Below are positions 17,682 to 26,968 of a stretch of DNA of 64,000 nt, piece after piece. The number at the start of each line of letters is the position of its first letter. The first letter of the stretch is position 1. The notes beneath the pieces are model-generated. The model was not told the DNA's origin and did no database searches. It saw nothing but the letters and a program-made list of their open reading frames with translations. Made by a program: the position numbers and the translations under genes. This DNA comes from Limobrevibacterium gyesilva (GTDB taxonomy: Bacteria; Pseudomonadota; Alphaproteobacteria; Acetobacterales; Acetobacteraceae). The DNA is taken from assembly GCF_025989185.1 (NCBI RefSeq), contig NZ_JAPDNT010000022.1, positions 1 to 64,000 of the forward strand. Direction: 5' to 3'.

Positions 17682-18591
17682 TGGGTGGAAAATCCAGGGG
17701 GCACCTCATGATCCAATCTGACACCGCTCCCAACACGATCTGCTCGGCGTTGTCGTCAGAGAGATTGGGCGCCGCTGCCTTGATCGCGGCGATCAGCTTG
17801 TCGATCTCGGTGTTCAGGATGGCGCCGGGCTCCGGCCCCCCTTGAGGTCCGGCAAGACTTAGGCGTCGAGACCGGCCGGTCACCGCGGCCATGACCTTCT
17901 CGTGTAGATCAGGCGAGCCTGTGCGCAATGCATCAAGAATCGCATTGCCTTGCAAGAACGATCTCACGGCCTCGGCAACGGCGTCCTGGACTCCACTCGC
18001 ACCAGTCCGCTTGATGAGCTTGTGGGTGGCGTTGGCAACAAGGTCAGGCGACCCCGCCTTCCACTGGCTCATCTCTTCAGAGGTCGGGACCGGCACGTTT
18101 AGCGCCACGGTCACCAGTGCAGCCATGGCTGCGGCCACTGCGTCGCCGGCAAAAGATTTCTGATCATGTATGCCAACTTCAAAGTAAACGTCTAAATGGG
18201 CGCACTTGTTCCCACGGACTTCGAGGGTCTTATTTGAGCAATGGAGATTGACGTCCTTGCTGTCGTGCAGCGGCGCTAAGAGGATCCAATGTTTGACCTG
18301 ATTGCCGAGGAATAGTTTCGAAACCTCGTTCGCGTTCGAGACGATCTTGCCGAGATCTGTCGTGATCTTTTTCTTCTGACGATCAGCTCGCGTGGCAATG
18401 TCGATGGGTTCCTGCACGGCATAACACTGGTAGGCGACAGCCTCCGTGGTGCAGTAATAGTCGATGCCGAAGTCGCCCTTGTGGGCTGCGGGGATTTTGT
18501 GGACGTTCAGGGCGCCGTGCCGACTCTGCAATAAACTGAGCGCGAACACCTCCCAGTCATCGTGATTCCATACCTGAACCGCACTAACCAC
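17671..18591 (-). CDS. Restriction-endonuclease-like effector of ABC-three-component-like system
   Basis: A 306-residue protein, first gene of the operon. The N-terminal region (about 8-90) has the pattern GDFGIDYY...AYQCYAVQEP...KKKITTDLGKI. This resembles PD-(D/E)xK nuclease-like domains in which D is followed by a Q-C-Y strand; the usual catalytic lysine is not obvious. A helical C-terminal part ends in VSDWIMRCPLDFPP, a tail typical of three-component effectors. The GTG at 18591 has gggagg six bases upstream and is preferred over an ATG further up without a ribosome site. Nuclease activity is inference. Confidence 0.55.
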   Translation of the reverse strand: MVSAVQVWNHDDWEVFALSLLQSRHGALNVHKIPAAHKGDFGIDYYCTTEAVAYQCYAVQEPIDIATRADRQKKKITTDLGKIVSNANEVSKLFLGNQVKHWILLAPLHDSKDVNLHCSNKTLEVRGNKCAHLDVYFEVGIHDQKSFAGDAVAAAMAALVTVALNVPVPTSEEMSQWKAGSPDLVANATHKLIKRTGASGVQDAVAEAVRSFLQGNAILDALRTGSPDLHEKVMAAVTGRSRRLSLAGPQGGPEPGAILNTEIDKLIAAIKAAAPNLSDDNAEQIVLGAVSDWIMRCPLDFPPNAA

Positions 18592-19497
18592 GCCGCCTCC
18601 CCCAATCAGCAAGATTTGAAAGCATAATGCTAACTTTGCATGGTTACACACCCGGCTCAACCTTGCCGCCCGTTTGCGCATGAGCGTGGAGGAACAGCAG
18701 ACGCAGGCCGTCGGCGACCACGCTGACGCCTGGCGTTGGGTAAACTGCTGCTGCTGCTCGGCCCTCCAGCGAATTATGGCGCCGATTGCCTGCCGATATG
18801 CCTGCGTCGGCGAGTCGCACAGCCAAAAGCACCTCGAAACTCTGATCCGCCAAAGGTCGCCTTCGGGTTACAACCAGATCTTCACAGTTGTCAGCTCATC
18901 TTGATAAGATATCGTGCGACACTGACCATCCTGCGGATGCAGTACAATTACGTACCTAATCGATCGCGAAAAGAGTCCAGCTCTTACGAACCCTTAACGG
19001 CGAAGACCGACGACAGCGGTCCCGCCTTGTGGACCGTTATCCCACTTGCGACGAACCCACCCCTACGGCAAAACACCCCCAAGCAGACACGCCCGCCGCC
19101 TGAACGGTGTGGCCTCTGCGGCGGCAGGATCGGCCATGGCACCGCTTTTCAGGGCGCGGCGCCAGGACGAGGGAGCCGTCGCCCGGCGCGCGCCATTCGG
19201 CGGTCCGGGGGGTGGTGCGCCATTGCGCCATTCCCTCCCGGCTGAAAGCCGGAGAGGAATGGCGCAAGAGCGCACCCCGGCCGCCGGCAGCACCGCGCGG
19301 CGTCAAGGCCGCCGCCGCAACGGCGCAATGGCGCGCACCGTCTCCCTGCCACGCAGGCAACGCACCCGCTGGCAACGTACCCGCCAGGGCGGCGCGTCGA
19401 TTGCGGAGCGTCCGGGGGAACTTTTCCCTTCGCTTCCTTCTTACTGGGGACAGGGCCGCTCGACGAGCGCCGCCCCGTTTCCGCAGAAGGAGTCCCC
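18592..19497. other. Gene-free island edge with hairpin repeats
   Basis: About 900 bases with no supported gene. The left part (to about 19080) keeps the island's lower GC content; open frames here carry no recognisable motif and may be degraded coding DNA. The right part switches sharply to GC-rich DNA containing the hairpin at 19223-19267 and repeats of the word ggcgcaatggcgcgc. The Shine-Dalgarno aaggag of the ferritin-like gene lies at the end. Confidence 0.5.
19223..19267. repeat. Long hairpin repeat upstream of ferritin-like gene
   Basis: Two 21-base arms (19223-19243 and 19247-19267) pair with two mismatches around a three-base loop. The outer word ttgcgccattcc/ggaatggcgcaa recurs in part at 19319-19333 and twice in tandem at 20057-20077. 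It lacks a T-tract, so a REP-like element is more likely than a terminator. Confidence 0.6.
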
Positions 19498-19989
19498 ATG
19501 ACACTCGATGATCTGTTCCTCACGACCCTGAAGGACATCTATTTCGCCGAGCGCCAGCTTCTCAAGGCGCTTCCGAAGATGGCGAAGGCGGCGCAGAGCG
19601 ACCAGCTCAAGCAGGCGTTCACCAACCACCGCGACGAGACCGAAGTGCAGGTCGAACGCCTCCAGCAGGTCTTTGAAGCCGTGGGCAAGCGGGCGCAGGG
19701 CGTGACGTGCGAAGCGATCAAGGGCCTGATCGAGGAGTGCGACGAACTGCTCGACGACGCCACCGAGCCGAGCCCGGTGCGCGATGCCGGCCTCATCGCC
19801 TGCGGGCAGGCGGTCGAGCATTATGAGATGGCCCGCTATGGCGCCCTTGTCGCCTGGGCGAAGGCCGCGGGGAAAAAGGATGTTGCCGCCCTGCTCCAGG
19901 CCACACTCGACGAGGAGAAGAAGGCCGACACCCTGCTCAGCCAGATGGCGACCCAGGGCATCAACATGAAGGCGGCCAAGGCCGCCTGA
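19498..19989 (+). CDS. Ferritin-like DUF892 (YciE/YciF) protein
   Basis: A 163-residue four-helix ferritin-like protein of the YciE/YciF group, which is linked to stress responses in enterobacteria. Metal-binding candidates are Glu18 in LKDIYFAERQLLKALPKMAK, the EVQVERLQQVFE helix and the QAVEHYEMARYG helix (about 103-114). The opening MTLDDLFLTTLKDIYFAE is diagnostic. Preceded by an aaggag ribosome site and a long hairpin, and followed by another hairpin. Iron or manganese binding is by family. Confidence 0.88.
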   Translation: MTLDDLFLTTLKDIYFAERQLLKALPKMAKAAQSDQLKQAFTNHRDETEVQVERLQQVFEAVGKRAQGVTCEAIKGLIEECDELLDDATEPSPVRDAGLIACGQAVEHYEMARYGALVAWAKAAGKKDVAALLQATLDEEKKADTLLSQMATQGINMKAAKAA

Positions 19990-20006
19990 AAGCGGCGGCC
20001 GGGACG

Positions 20007-20039
20007 GCAAGGCGCGCGGCACCGCCCCGCGCGCCTTGC
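20007..20039 (+). terminator. Hairpin terminator after ferritin-like gene
   Basis: Perfect 13-base arms (gcaaggcgcgcgg / ccgcgcgccttgc) with a seven-base loop lie 17 bases past the stop. There is no T-tract, so termination efficiency is uncertain. Confidence 0.55.
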
Positions 20040-20110
20040 GCGCTTGCTGGCTGCTGCAATGGCGCAATGGCGCGCATCGCCGGCGCGCGCGGCCGGGCGC
20101 GGTGCCGGGC

Positions 20111-21157
20111 TTACGTGCGCCGCACCCGCAGCTTGCCGTCGGTGCCGGGCTCCAGCGCCAGCCGGCCCAGCCGCACCATGTGGTTCACATGCGCCAGCAC
20201 CTCGCCGAACGCGAAGCCCATCTGGTGCGCGTCCAGCGCGCGCGGGAACAGCACCGGCAGCACCTCGGCGGTCGTGCGCGGCCCGGCCGCGCAGGCGGCA
20301 ACGATCTCGTCGCAGCGCAGCGCGTGGTGCCGCTCCAGGTCGGCGATGCGCTGGTGCAGGCCGTAGAACGGCAGGTTGTGCGCCGGCAGCACCAGCGCGT
20401 CGTCCGGCACCTGCTGGCGCAGGGCCGCCAATGAGTGCAGATACGCGCCCAACGGATCGGCCAGCGGCTCCCACGGCCACACCCCGATATTCGGCGAGAT
20501 CCGCGCCAGCACCTGGTCGGCGGCGAGGAAGATCCCTTCGTCGCGGCACAGCAGCATCACCTGCTCGGGCGCATGGCCGCCGCCGGTCAGGATCTCGAAA
20601 TCCCGCCCGCCGATGCGCAGGCGCTCGCCCGCCGCCAGCCGGTGATAAGCGGGCGGCAGGCCGGTGGTCAGCTTCAGATAGGCGTGCCCGCGGCTCATCA
20701 CCGTGGCGGTGGTCGCGGGGTCCAGGCCGTGCTTCAGGTAGAAGTCCCGGTGCGAGGCGGTGCCGAGTGCGGCCGGGTTGTGGCGCAGGTTCAGCCCTTG
20801 CAGGTATTCCACCTGGCTCATGTACAGCTCGAGCCCCAGCTCCTCCGTCATCCAGCCGGCGAGGCCCAGATGGTCGGGGTGGAAATGGGTCACGATCAGC
20901 CGGGTCAGCGGCCGGCCCTGCAGCCGCTCGGCCAGCACGCTCTGCCACACCGTGCGCGTGCGCAGGTCGGCGATGCCGGTGTCCAGCACCGCCCAGCCGG
21001 GCCCGTCCTCCAGCAGGTAGATGTTCACGTGGTCCAGCTGGAACGGCAGCGCCAGCCGCAGCCACAAGATGCCCGGCGCGATCTCGGCGATTTCCCCTGG
21101 CGCCGGCGGCACAGGGCGGGGAAAGATCAAATCGGCAGCGGATGCGGTGGCGGACAT
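20111..21157 (-). CDS. MBL-fold metallo-hydrolase
   Basis: A 348-residue metallo-beta-lactamase-fold hydrolase. The zinc motif THFHPDH (90-96) is intact, a further histidine lies in GGGHAPEQ and an aspartate in AADQVLARISPN, and a C-terminal winged-helix-like region (about 280-345) closes the protein. This layout matches the LACTB2-like subgroup that acts on thioesters, phosphoesters or RNA. It is divergent from the benzoate-CoA ligase with 89 bases between starts, so it may share control with the benzoate genes. Substrate unknown. Confidence 0.85.
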   Translation of the reverse strand: MSATASAADLIFPRPVPPAPGEIAEIAPGILWLRLALPFQLDHVNIYLLEDGPGWAVLDTGIADLRTRTVWQSVLAERLQGRPLTRLIVTHFHPDHLGLAGWMTEELGLELYMSQVEYLQGLNLRHNPAALGTASHRDFYLKHGLDPATTATVMSRGHAYLKLTTGLPPAYHRLAAGERLRIGGRDFEILTGGGHAPEQVMLLCRDEGIFLAADQVLARISPNIGVWPWEPLADPLGAYLHSLAALRQQVPDDALVLPAHNLPFYGLHQRIADLERHHALRCDEIVAACAAGPRTTAEVLPVLFPRALDAHQMGFAFGEVLAHVNHMVRLGRLALEPGTDGKLRVRRT

Positions 21158-21246
21158 GCGCCGACGTTAGGGGCCACGCTGCACTGCGGCAAGCACGGCG
21201 GACAGCGCGCGGGTCAGATTTGCCCGGGGCGCAAAGGGGGGAACGG

Positions 21247-22785
21247 ATGGACTTCAACGGCAACGCCTTCGCGTGGTTTGTGGACCGGCACGTGAACGAG
21301 GGGCGCGGCGAGCGGCTGGCCTTCGCCGATCCGGCCCGCAGCCTCAGCTATGCCGGGCTGCAGGCGGCGTGCAGCCGGTTCGCCACCGCCCTGGCCCGCG
21401 CCGGCGTCGGGCGAGAGCGGCGGGTGGTGCTGATCATGCAGGACACCGTCGATTTCCCGGTCGCCTTCTGGGGCGCGCTGCAGGCCGGCGTGGTGCCGGT
21501 GCCCGTCAACACGCTGCTGCCGCACGAGCAGATCGGCTACATCCTCGCCGACAGCCGGGCCGAGGCAGTGGTGATCTCCGCCCCCCTGCTGGCCGCGGTG
21601 CAGCCGGTGCTGCAGGCGCAGAAGGACCTGCGCCTGGTGATCGTCTCCGGCGCCGCCGGGCCGGACCAGATCGGCTTCGAGGCGTTCCTGGCGGCCGGCG
21701 AGCCGCGGGCCGAGGCGGTGACGGCCTCGCCGGACGAGGTGGCGTTCTGGCTGTATTCCTCGGGCTCCACCGGAGCGCCGAAGGGCACGAAGCACGTGCA
21801 TGGCAGCCTGCGCGGCACCTATGACAGCTACGCCCGCCAGGTGCTGGGCATCGGGCCGGACGACGTGACGTTCTCGGCCTCGAAGATCTTCCACGCCTAT
21901 GGGCTCGGCAACTCCATGACCTTCCCGATGGCGGTGGGCGGTGCCGCGGTGCTGCTGCCGGACCGGCCGACGCCGGCCGCGGTGCTGGCAACCATGCAGC
22001 GGTTCCAGCCCACCCTGTTCTACGGCGCGCCGACGCTGTACGCGGCGCTGCTGGCCCATCCCGGCATCGGCCCGGGTGCGGGGTCCGCACGGCTGCGCCA
22101 CTGCATCTCCGCCGGCGAGGCGCTACCGGAGGCGGTGGGGCAGCGCTGGTCGCAGGCGGTGGGCGTGGACATCCTCGACGGCATCGGCTCGACGGAAATG
22201 CTGCACATCTTCGTCAGCAACCGCCCCGGCGCGGTGCGCTACGGCACCACCGGCACCGCCGTGCCCGGCTACGCGCTGAGGATCGTGGACGAGCACGACC
22301 AGGACGTGGCGGACGGCGAGAGCGGCGAGTTGCTGGTGCGCGGCCCCACCGCGGCCGAGGGCTACTGGAACCAGCGCGCCAAGACGCGCCGCACCTTCCA
22401 GGGCGAGTGGACCCGCACCGGCGACACCTATGTGCGCGAGGCCGATGGCTGCTACCGCTACTGGGGCCGCGCCGACGACATGTTCAAGGTCAGCGGCGTG
22501 TGGGTGTCGCCGTTCGAGGTGGAGTCCGCCCTGGTCTCCCACCCCACGGTGCTGGAGGCGGCCGTGGTCGGCCATCCCGATCGCGACGGGCTGATCAAGC
22601 CCAAGGCGTTCGTGATCCTGCAGGACAGCGCCAGCCACATCGATCCCGACACTCTGTACGAGCTGCTGAAGGAGCATGTGAAGGAACGCGCCGGCGCCTG
22701 GAAATACCCGCGCTGGATCGAGGTCGTCGACAGCCTGCCCAAGACCGCGACCGGCAAGATCCAGCGCTTCCTGCTGCGGGCATGA
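21247..22785 (+). CDS. Benzoate-CoA ligase family protein
   Basis: AMP-forming ligase that activates benzoate (or a hydroxybenzoate) to its CoA thioester. 512 residues. The P-loop YSSGSTGAPKGTKHVHGS, the A5-like DGIGSTEMLHIFVSNRPG, the TGD motif in EWTRTGDTYVRE and the C-terminal catalytic lysine in LPKTATGKIQRF are all present. The IGSTEMLHIF segment is typical of benzoate/4-hydroxybenzoate ligases. It lies upstream of boxC-B-A on the same strand, which supports benzoate as substrate. It overlaps the next gene by four bases. Confidence 0.87.
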   Translation: MDFNGNAFAWFVDRHVNEGRGERLAFADPARSLSYAGLQAACSRFATALARAGVGRERRVVLIMQDTVDFPVAFWGALQAGVVPVPVNTLLPHEQIGYILADSRAEAVVISAPLLAAVQPVLQAQKDLRLVIVSGAAGPDQIGFEAFLAAGEPRAEAVTASPDEVAFWLYSSGSTGAPKGTKHVHGSLRGTYDSYARQVLGIGPDDVTFSASKIFHAYGLGNSMTFPMAVGGAAVLLPDRPTPAAVLATMQRFQPTLFYGAPTLYAALLAHPGIGPGAGSARLRHCISAGEALPEAVGQRWSQAVGVDILDGIGSTEMLHIFVSNRPGAVRYGTTGTAVPGYALRIVDEHDQDVADGESGELLVRGPTAAEGYWNQRAKTRRTFQGEWTRTGDTYVREADGCYRYWGRADDMFKVSGVWVSPFEVESALVSHPTVLEAAVVGHPDRDGLIKPKAFVILQDSASHIDPDTLYELLKEHVKERAGAWKYPRWIEVVDSLPKTATGKIQRFLLRA

Positions 22786-23555
22786 TCACGCTGGACGGCA
22801 AGCGGATCGAGACCGCCTGGTGGGGCCCCGGCCCGGACGTGGCGCCGACGCTGGTACTGCTGCACGAGGGGCTGGGCTGTGTGGCGCTGTGGCGGGGCTT
22901 CCCGGAGAAGCTGGCGGCGGCCACGGGGTTCGGGGTGTTCGCCTATTCCCGCCTGGGCTACGGCACGTCCGACCCGGTGCCCCTGCCCCGCCCCGTCAGC
23001 TACATGCACGACGAGGCGCGGGACATGCTCGGCCGGGTGCTGGACGCGGCCGGCATCCGCCGCTGCATCCTGGTGGGTCATTCCGACGGCGCCTCCATCG
23101 CCGCGCTCTATGCCGGCGGCGTGCAGGATTTCCGGGTGCGCGGGCTGGCGCTGCTCTCGCCGCATTATTTCGTCGAGGCCATCTGCCTGGACGCGATCGC
23201 CCAGGCCCGCACGGCTTACGAGACGGGGGACCTGCGGGCGCGGCTGGCGCGGTACCATGACAACGTGGACGTGGCCTTCCGGGGCTGGAACGGGGCGTGG
23301 CTCGATCCCGCTTTCCGCGCCTGGGACATCACCGACGCGCTGGCCCATATCCGCGTGCCCGTGCTGCAACTGCAGGGGCTGGACGATCCCTACGGCACCG
23401 TGGCGCAACCGCACATCGCCGAGGAAGTGGCGTATTGTCCGGTCGAGACGGTGCTGCTCGATGCGAAGCACGCTCCGCAGTTCGAAGCGCCCACGGAATC
23501 ATTATCCGCCATAACGGATTTCGCGCATCGCATCTTCCGGGTTCACGAACCGTAG
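22782..23555 (+). CDS. Alpha/beta hydrolase coupled to benzoate-CoA ligase
   Basis: A 257-residue alpha/beta-fold hydrolase with nucleophile Ser101 in VGHSDGAS, oxyanion region LLHEGLGC, Asp in LQGLDDPYG and His in DAKHAPQFE. Its ATG overlaps the stop of the ligase gene (ATGA), so the two are translated together. Possible roles are thioester hydrolysis or cleavage of a pathway lactone, but the sequence does not decide. Ends 91 bases before boxC. Confidence 0.8.
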   Translation: MITLDGKRIETAWWGPGPDVAPTLVLLHEGLGCVALWRGFPEKLAAATGFGVFAYSRLGYGTSDPVPLPRPVSYMHDEARDMLGRVLDAAGIRRCILVGHSDGASIAALYAGGVQDFRVRGLALLSPHYFVEAICLDAIAQARTAYETGDLRARLARYHDNVDVAFRGWNGAWLDPAFRAWDITDALAHIRVPVLQLQGLDDPYGTVAQPHIAEEVAYCPVETVLLDAKHAPQFEAPTESLSAITDFAHRIFRVHEP

Positions 23556-23564
23556 AGTTGCATT

Positions 23565-23620
23565 ATATCGCATAACTCTGGTGATTCTGGCCTTGCAATA
23601 TGCGATATCGGCAAGATAAT
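23565..23620 (+). promoter_or_regulatory. Box operon promoter with overlapping operator
   Basis: A sigma-70-like promoter reads ttgcaa (23593-23598), a 16-base spacer, then gataat (23615-23620), 26 bases before the boxC start. A perfect 10-base inverted repeat (atatcgcata at 23565-23574, tatgcgatat at 23599-23608) has its right arm inside the promoter spacer, as expected for a repressor site. tgca words occur at 23559-23562 and 23594-23597. The BoxR-type regulator in this window is the natural candidate to bind here. Confidence 0.6.
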
Positions 23621-23646
23621 ACATTTCCACCACAGGAAGGCCGGAG

Positions 23647-25299
23647 ATGGAACGTATCGATTTCCAGACGAATCCGACCCGTTACAAGCACTGGAAGCTC
23701 CGCTTCGAAGGGCCGGTCGCGCATCTGGTGATGGATGTCGATCCCGCCGGCGGGCTGTTCGAAGGCTATGAGCTAAAGCTCAACTCCTACGACCTCGGCG
23801 TGGATATCGAGTTGAACGACGCGGTGCAGCGGCTGCGCTTCGAGCATCCGCAGGTGCGCGCCGTGGTGCTGCGCTCCGGCAAGGACAACGTGTTCTGCGC
23901 CGGCGCGAATATCCGCATGCTCGGCAAGGCCACGCACGCGCACAAGGTGAATTTCTGCAAGTTCACCAACGAGACCCGCATGTCCATCGAGGACGCCACC
24001 GAGAATTCCGGCCAGACCTACATCGCCGCCGTCAGCGGCGCCTGCGCGGGCGGCGGCTACGAGATCGCGGTGACGGCCGACCACGTCATGCTGATCGACG
24101 ACCGGCGCAGCACCGTGGCGCTGCCGGAAACGCCGCTGCTGGCGGTGCTGCCGGGCACCGGCGGGCTGACGCGGCTGACCGACAAGCGCAAGGTGCGCCG
24201 CGACCTGGCGGACGTGTTCTGCTGTCAGGAGGAAGGCGTGCGCGGCAAGCGCGCCATCGACTGGCGCCTGGTGGACGAGATCGTGCCGCCCTCGGCCTGG
24301 GAGGCGACGGTGGCGCAGCGGGCGGCGGAGTTCGCCGCGCACTCGGACCGGCCGGCGGATGCGAAGGGCATCGAACTCACGCCGTTGCAACGCGGCTTTT
24401 CAGAAAATGGGGTGATCTATCCGCATGTGCGCGTCGCGTTGGACCGCGCCGCGCGGCAGGCTGCCATCACCATCCAGGGACCGGGGGCGCTGCCCTCCGA
24501 CCTCGCGGGCATTCATGCCGAGGGGGCGGCGTTCTGGCCGCTGGCGATGGCGCGGGAACTGGATGACGCCATCCTGCATCTGCGGCTGAACGAGCCCGAA
24601 CTGGGGTTGCTGGTGTTTCGCAGCGAAGGCGATCCGGAGGCGGTGCTGGCGGCCGATGCACTGCTGGAGGCGCACAGATCCGACTGGCTGGTGCGCGAGA
24701 TCCGGCATTATCTCAAGCGCGTGCTCAAGCGCGTGGACCTGACCTCGCGCAGCCTGATCGCGCTGATCGAGCCGGGCAGTTGTTTCGCGGGCACCCTGGC
24801 GGAACTGGTGTTCGCCGCTGATCGCGGGCTGATGTTCACCGGCGCGCGCAGCGGCGACAACAAGCCGCCGGCCACATTGCGGTTGAGCCCGCTGAATTTC
24901 GGCGCCTATCCCATGGCCAACGGACTGACGCGTTTGCAGACCCGCTTCCTCGGCGAGCCCGACAGCGTGGACCGGGCGCGGGCGACGATCGGGGCGGCGC
25001 TGGACAGCGCGCAGGCCGATGCGCTCGGGCTGATCACGGTGGCCTATGACGAGATCGACTGGGACGATGAGGTGCGCATGCTGCTGGAAGAACGCGCCAG
25101 CTTCTCCCCCGATGCGCTGACGGCCATGGAAGCCAATCTGCGCTTCGCCGGGCCGGAGACGATGGAAACCCGCATCTTCGGGCGGCTGACGGCGTGGCAG
25201 AACTGGGTGTTCCAGCGGCCCAACGCCGTCGGCGAGGACGGCGCGCTGAAACGCTACGGCAGCGGCATCCAGCCCAGCTACGACAAGCAACGCGTATAG
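23647..25299 (+). CDS. boxC: Benzoyl-CoA-dihydrodiol lyase BoxC
   Basis: Opens the ring of 2,3-epoxybenzoyl-CoA hydrolytically, releasing formate and 3,4-dehydroadipyl-CoA semialdehyde. 550 residues, much longer than a normal crotonase, as expected for BoxC. The crotonase core includes RSGKDNVFCAGANIRMLGKA and the oxyanion region SGACAGGGYEIA (near residues 134-145). The C-terminal half carries a second crotonase-like domain. The ATG is preceded by aggaagg and gccggag. First gene of the box operon; boxB begins ten bases after its stop. Confidence 0.95.
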   Translation: MERIDFQTNPTRYKHWKLRFEGPVAHLVMDVDPAGGLFEGYELKLNSYDLGVDIELNDAVQRLRFEHPQVRAVVLRSGKDNVFCAGANIRMLGKATHAHKVNFCKFTNETRMSIEDATENSGQTYIAAVSGACAGGGYEIAVTADHVMLIDDRRSTVALPETPLLAVLPGTGGLTRLTDKRKVRRDLADVFCCQEEGVRGKRAIDWRLVDEIVPPSAWEATVAQRAAEFAAHSDRPADAKGIELTPLQRGFSENGVIYPHVRVALDRAARQAAITIQGPGALPSDLAGIHAEGAAFWPLAMARELDDAILHLRLNEPELGLLVFRSEGDPEAVLAADALLEAHRSDWLVREIRHYLKRVLKRVDLTSRSLIALIEPGSCFAGTLAELVFAADRGLMFTGARSGDNKPPATLRLSPLNFGAYPMANGLTRLQTRFLGEPDSVDRARATIGAALDSAQADALGLITVAYDEIDWDDEVRMLLEERASFSPDALTAMEANLRFAGPETMETRIFGRLTAWQNWVFQRPNAVGEDGALKRYGSGIQPSYDKQRV

Positions 25300-25309
25300 G
25301 ACGAGGACC

Positions 25310-26763
<1,454 letters not shown>

Positions 26764-26764
<1 letters not shown>

Positions 26765-26943
26765 AGGCCAGGGCTCTGCCCTGGACCCGCCAAAGGCCGT
26801 GGGCCTTTGGAAACCCGTTACTCTCTTGGCTGAGCGCGCTTTCCTCAGTTGATATCAACTGAAGATCGTTGATACAGCCAAGAGAGTGTGGGATTGCAAA
26901 GGCTTCGCCTTTGCTGGGGTCCAGGGGCAAAGCCCCTGGCCTT
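26764..26943. repeat. Nested palindromic repeat composite between boxB and boxA
   Basis: Two double-hairpin repeats in opposite orientation (26764-26816 and 26890-26943) flank a core. The core consists of perfect 13-base arms (26820-26832, actctcttggctg; 26875-26887) and a central perfect 18-base palindrome (26845-26862). The whole ~180 bases could fold on itself. It starts at the boxB stop and ends 25 bases before the boxA start. Mobile miniature-element insertion is likely. Confidence 0.7.
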
Positions 26944-26968
26944 GCCTTGGCAGATGGGGAGTCGGGCA

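Noticed and set aside
18644-18853. Short minus-strand open frame right of the three-gene island
   Set aside because: No ribosome site, no family motif and no continuity with the operon; could be decayed coding DNA but cannot be supported.
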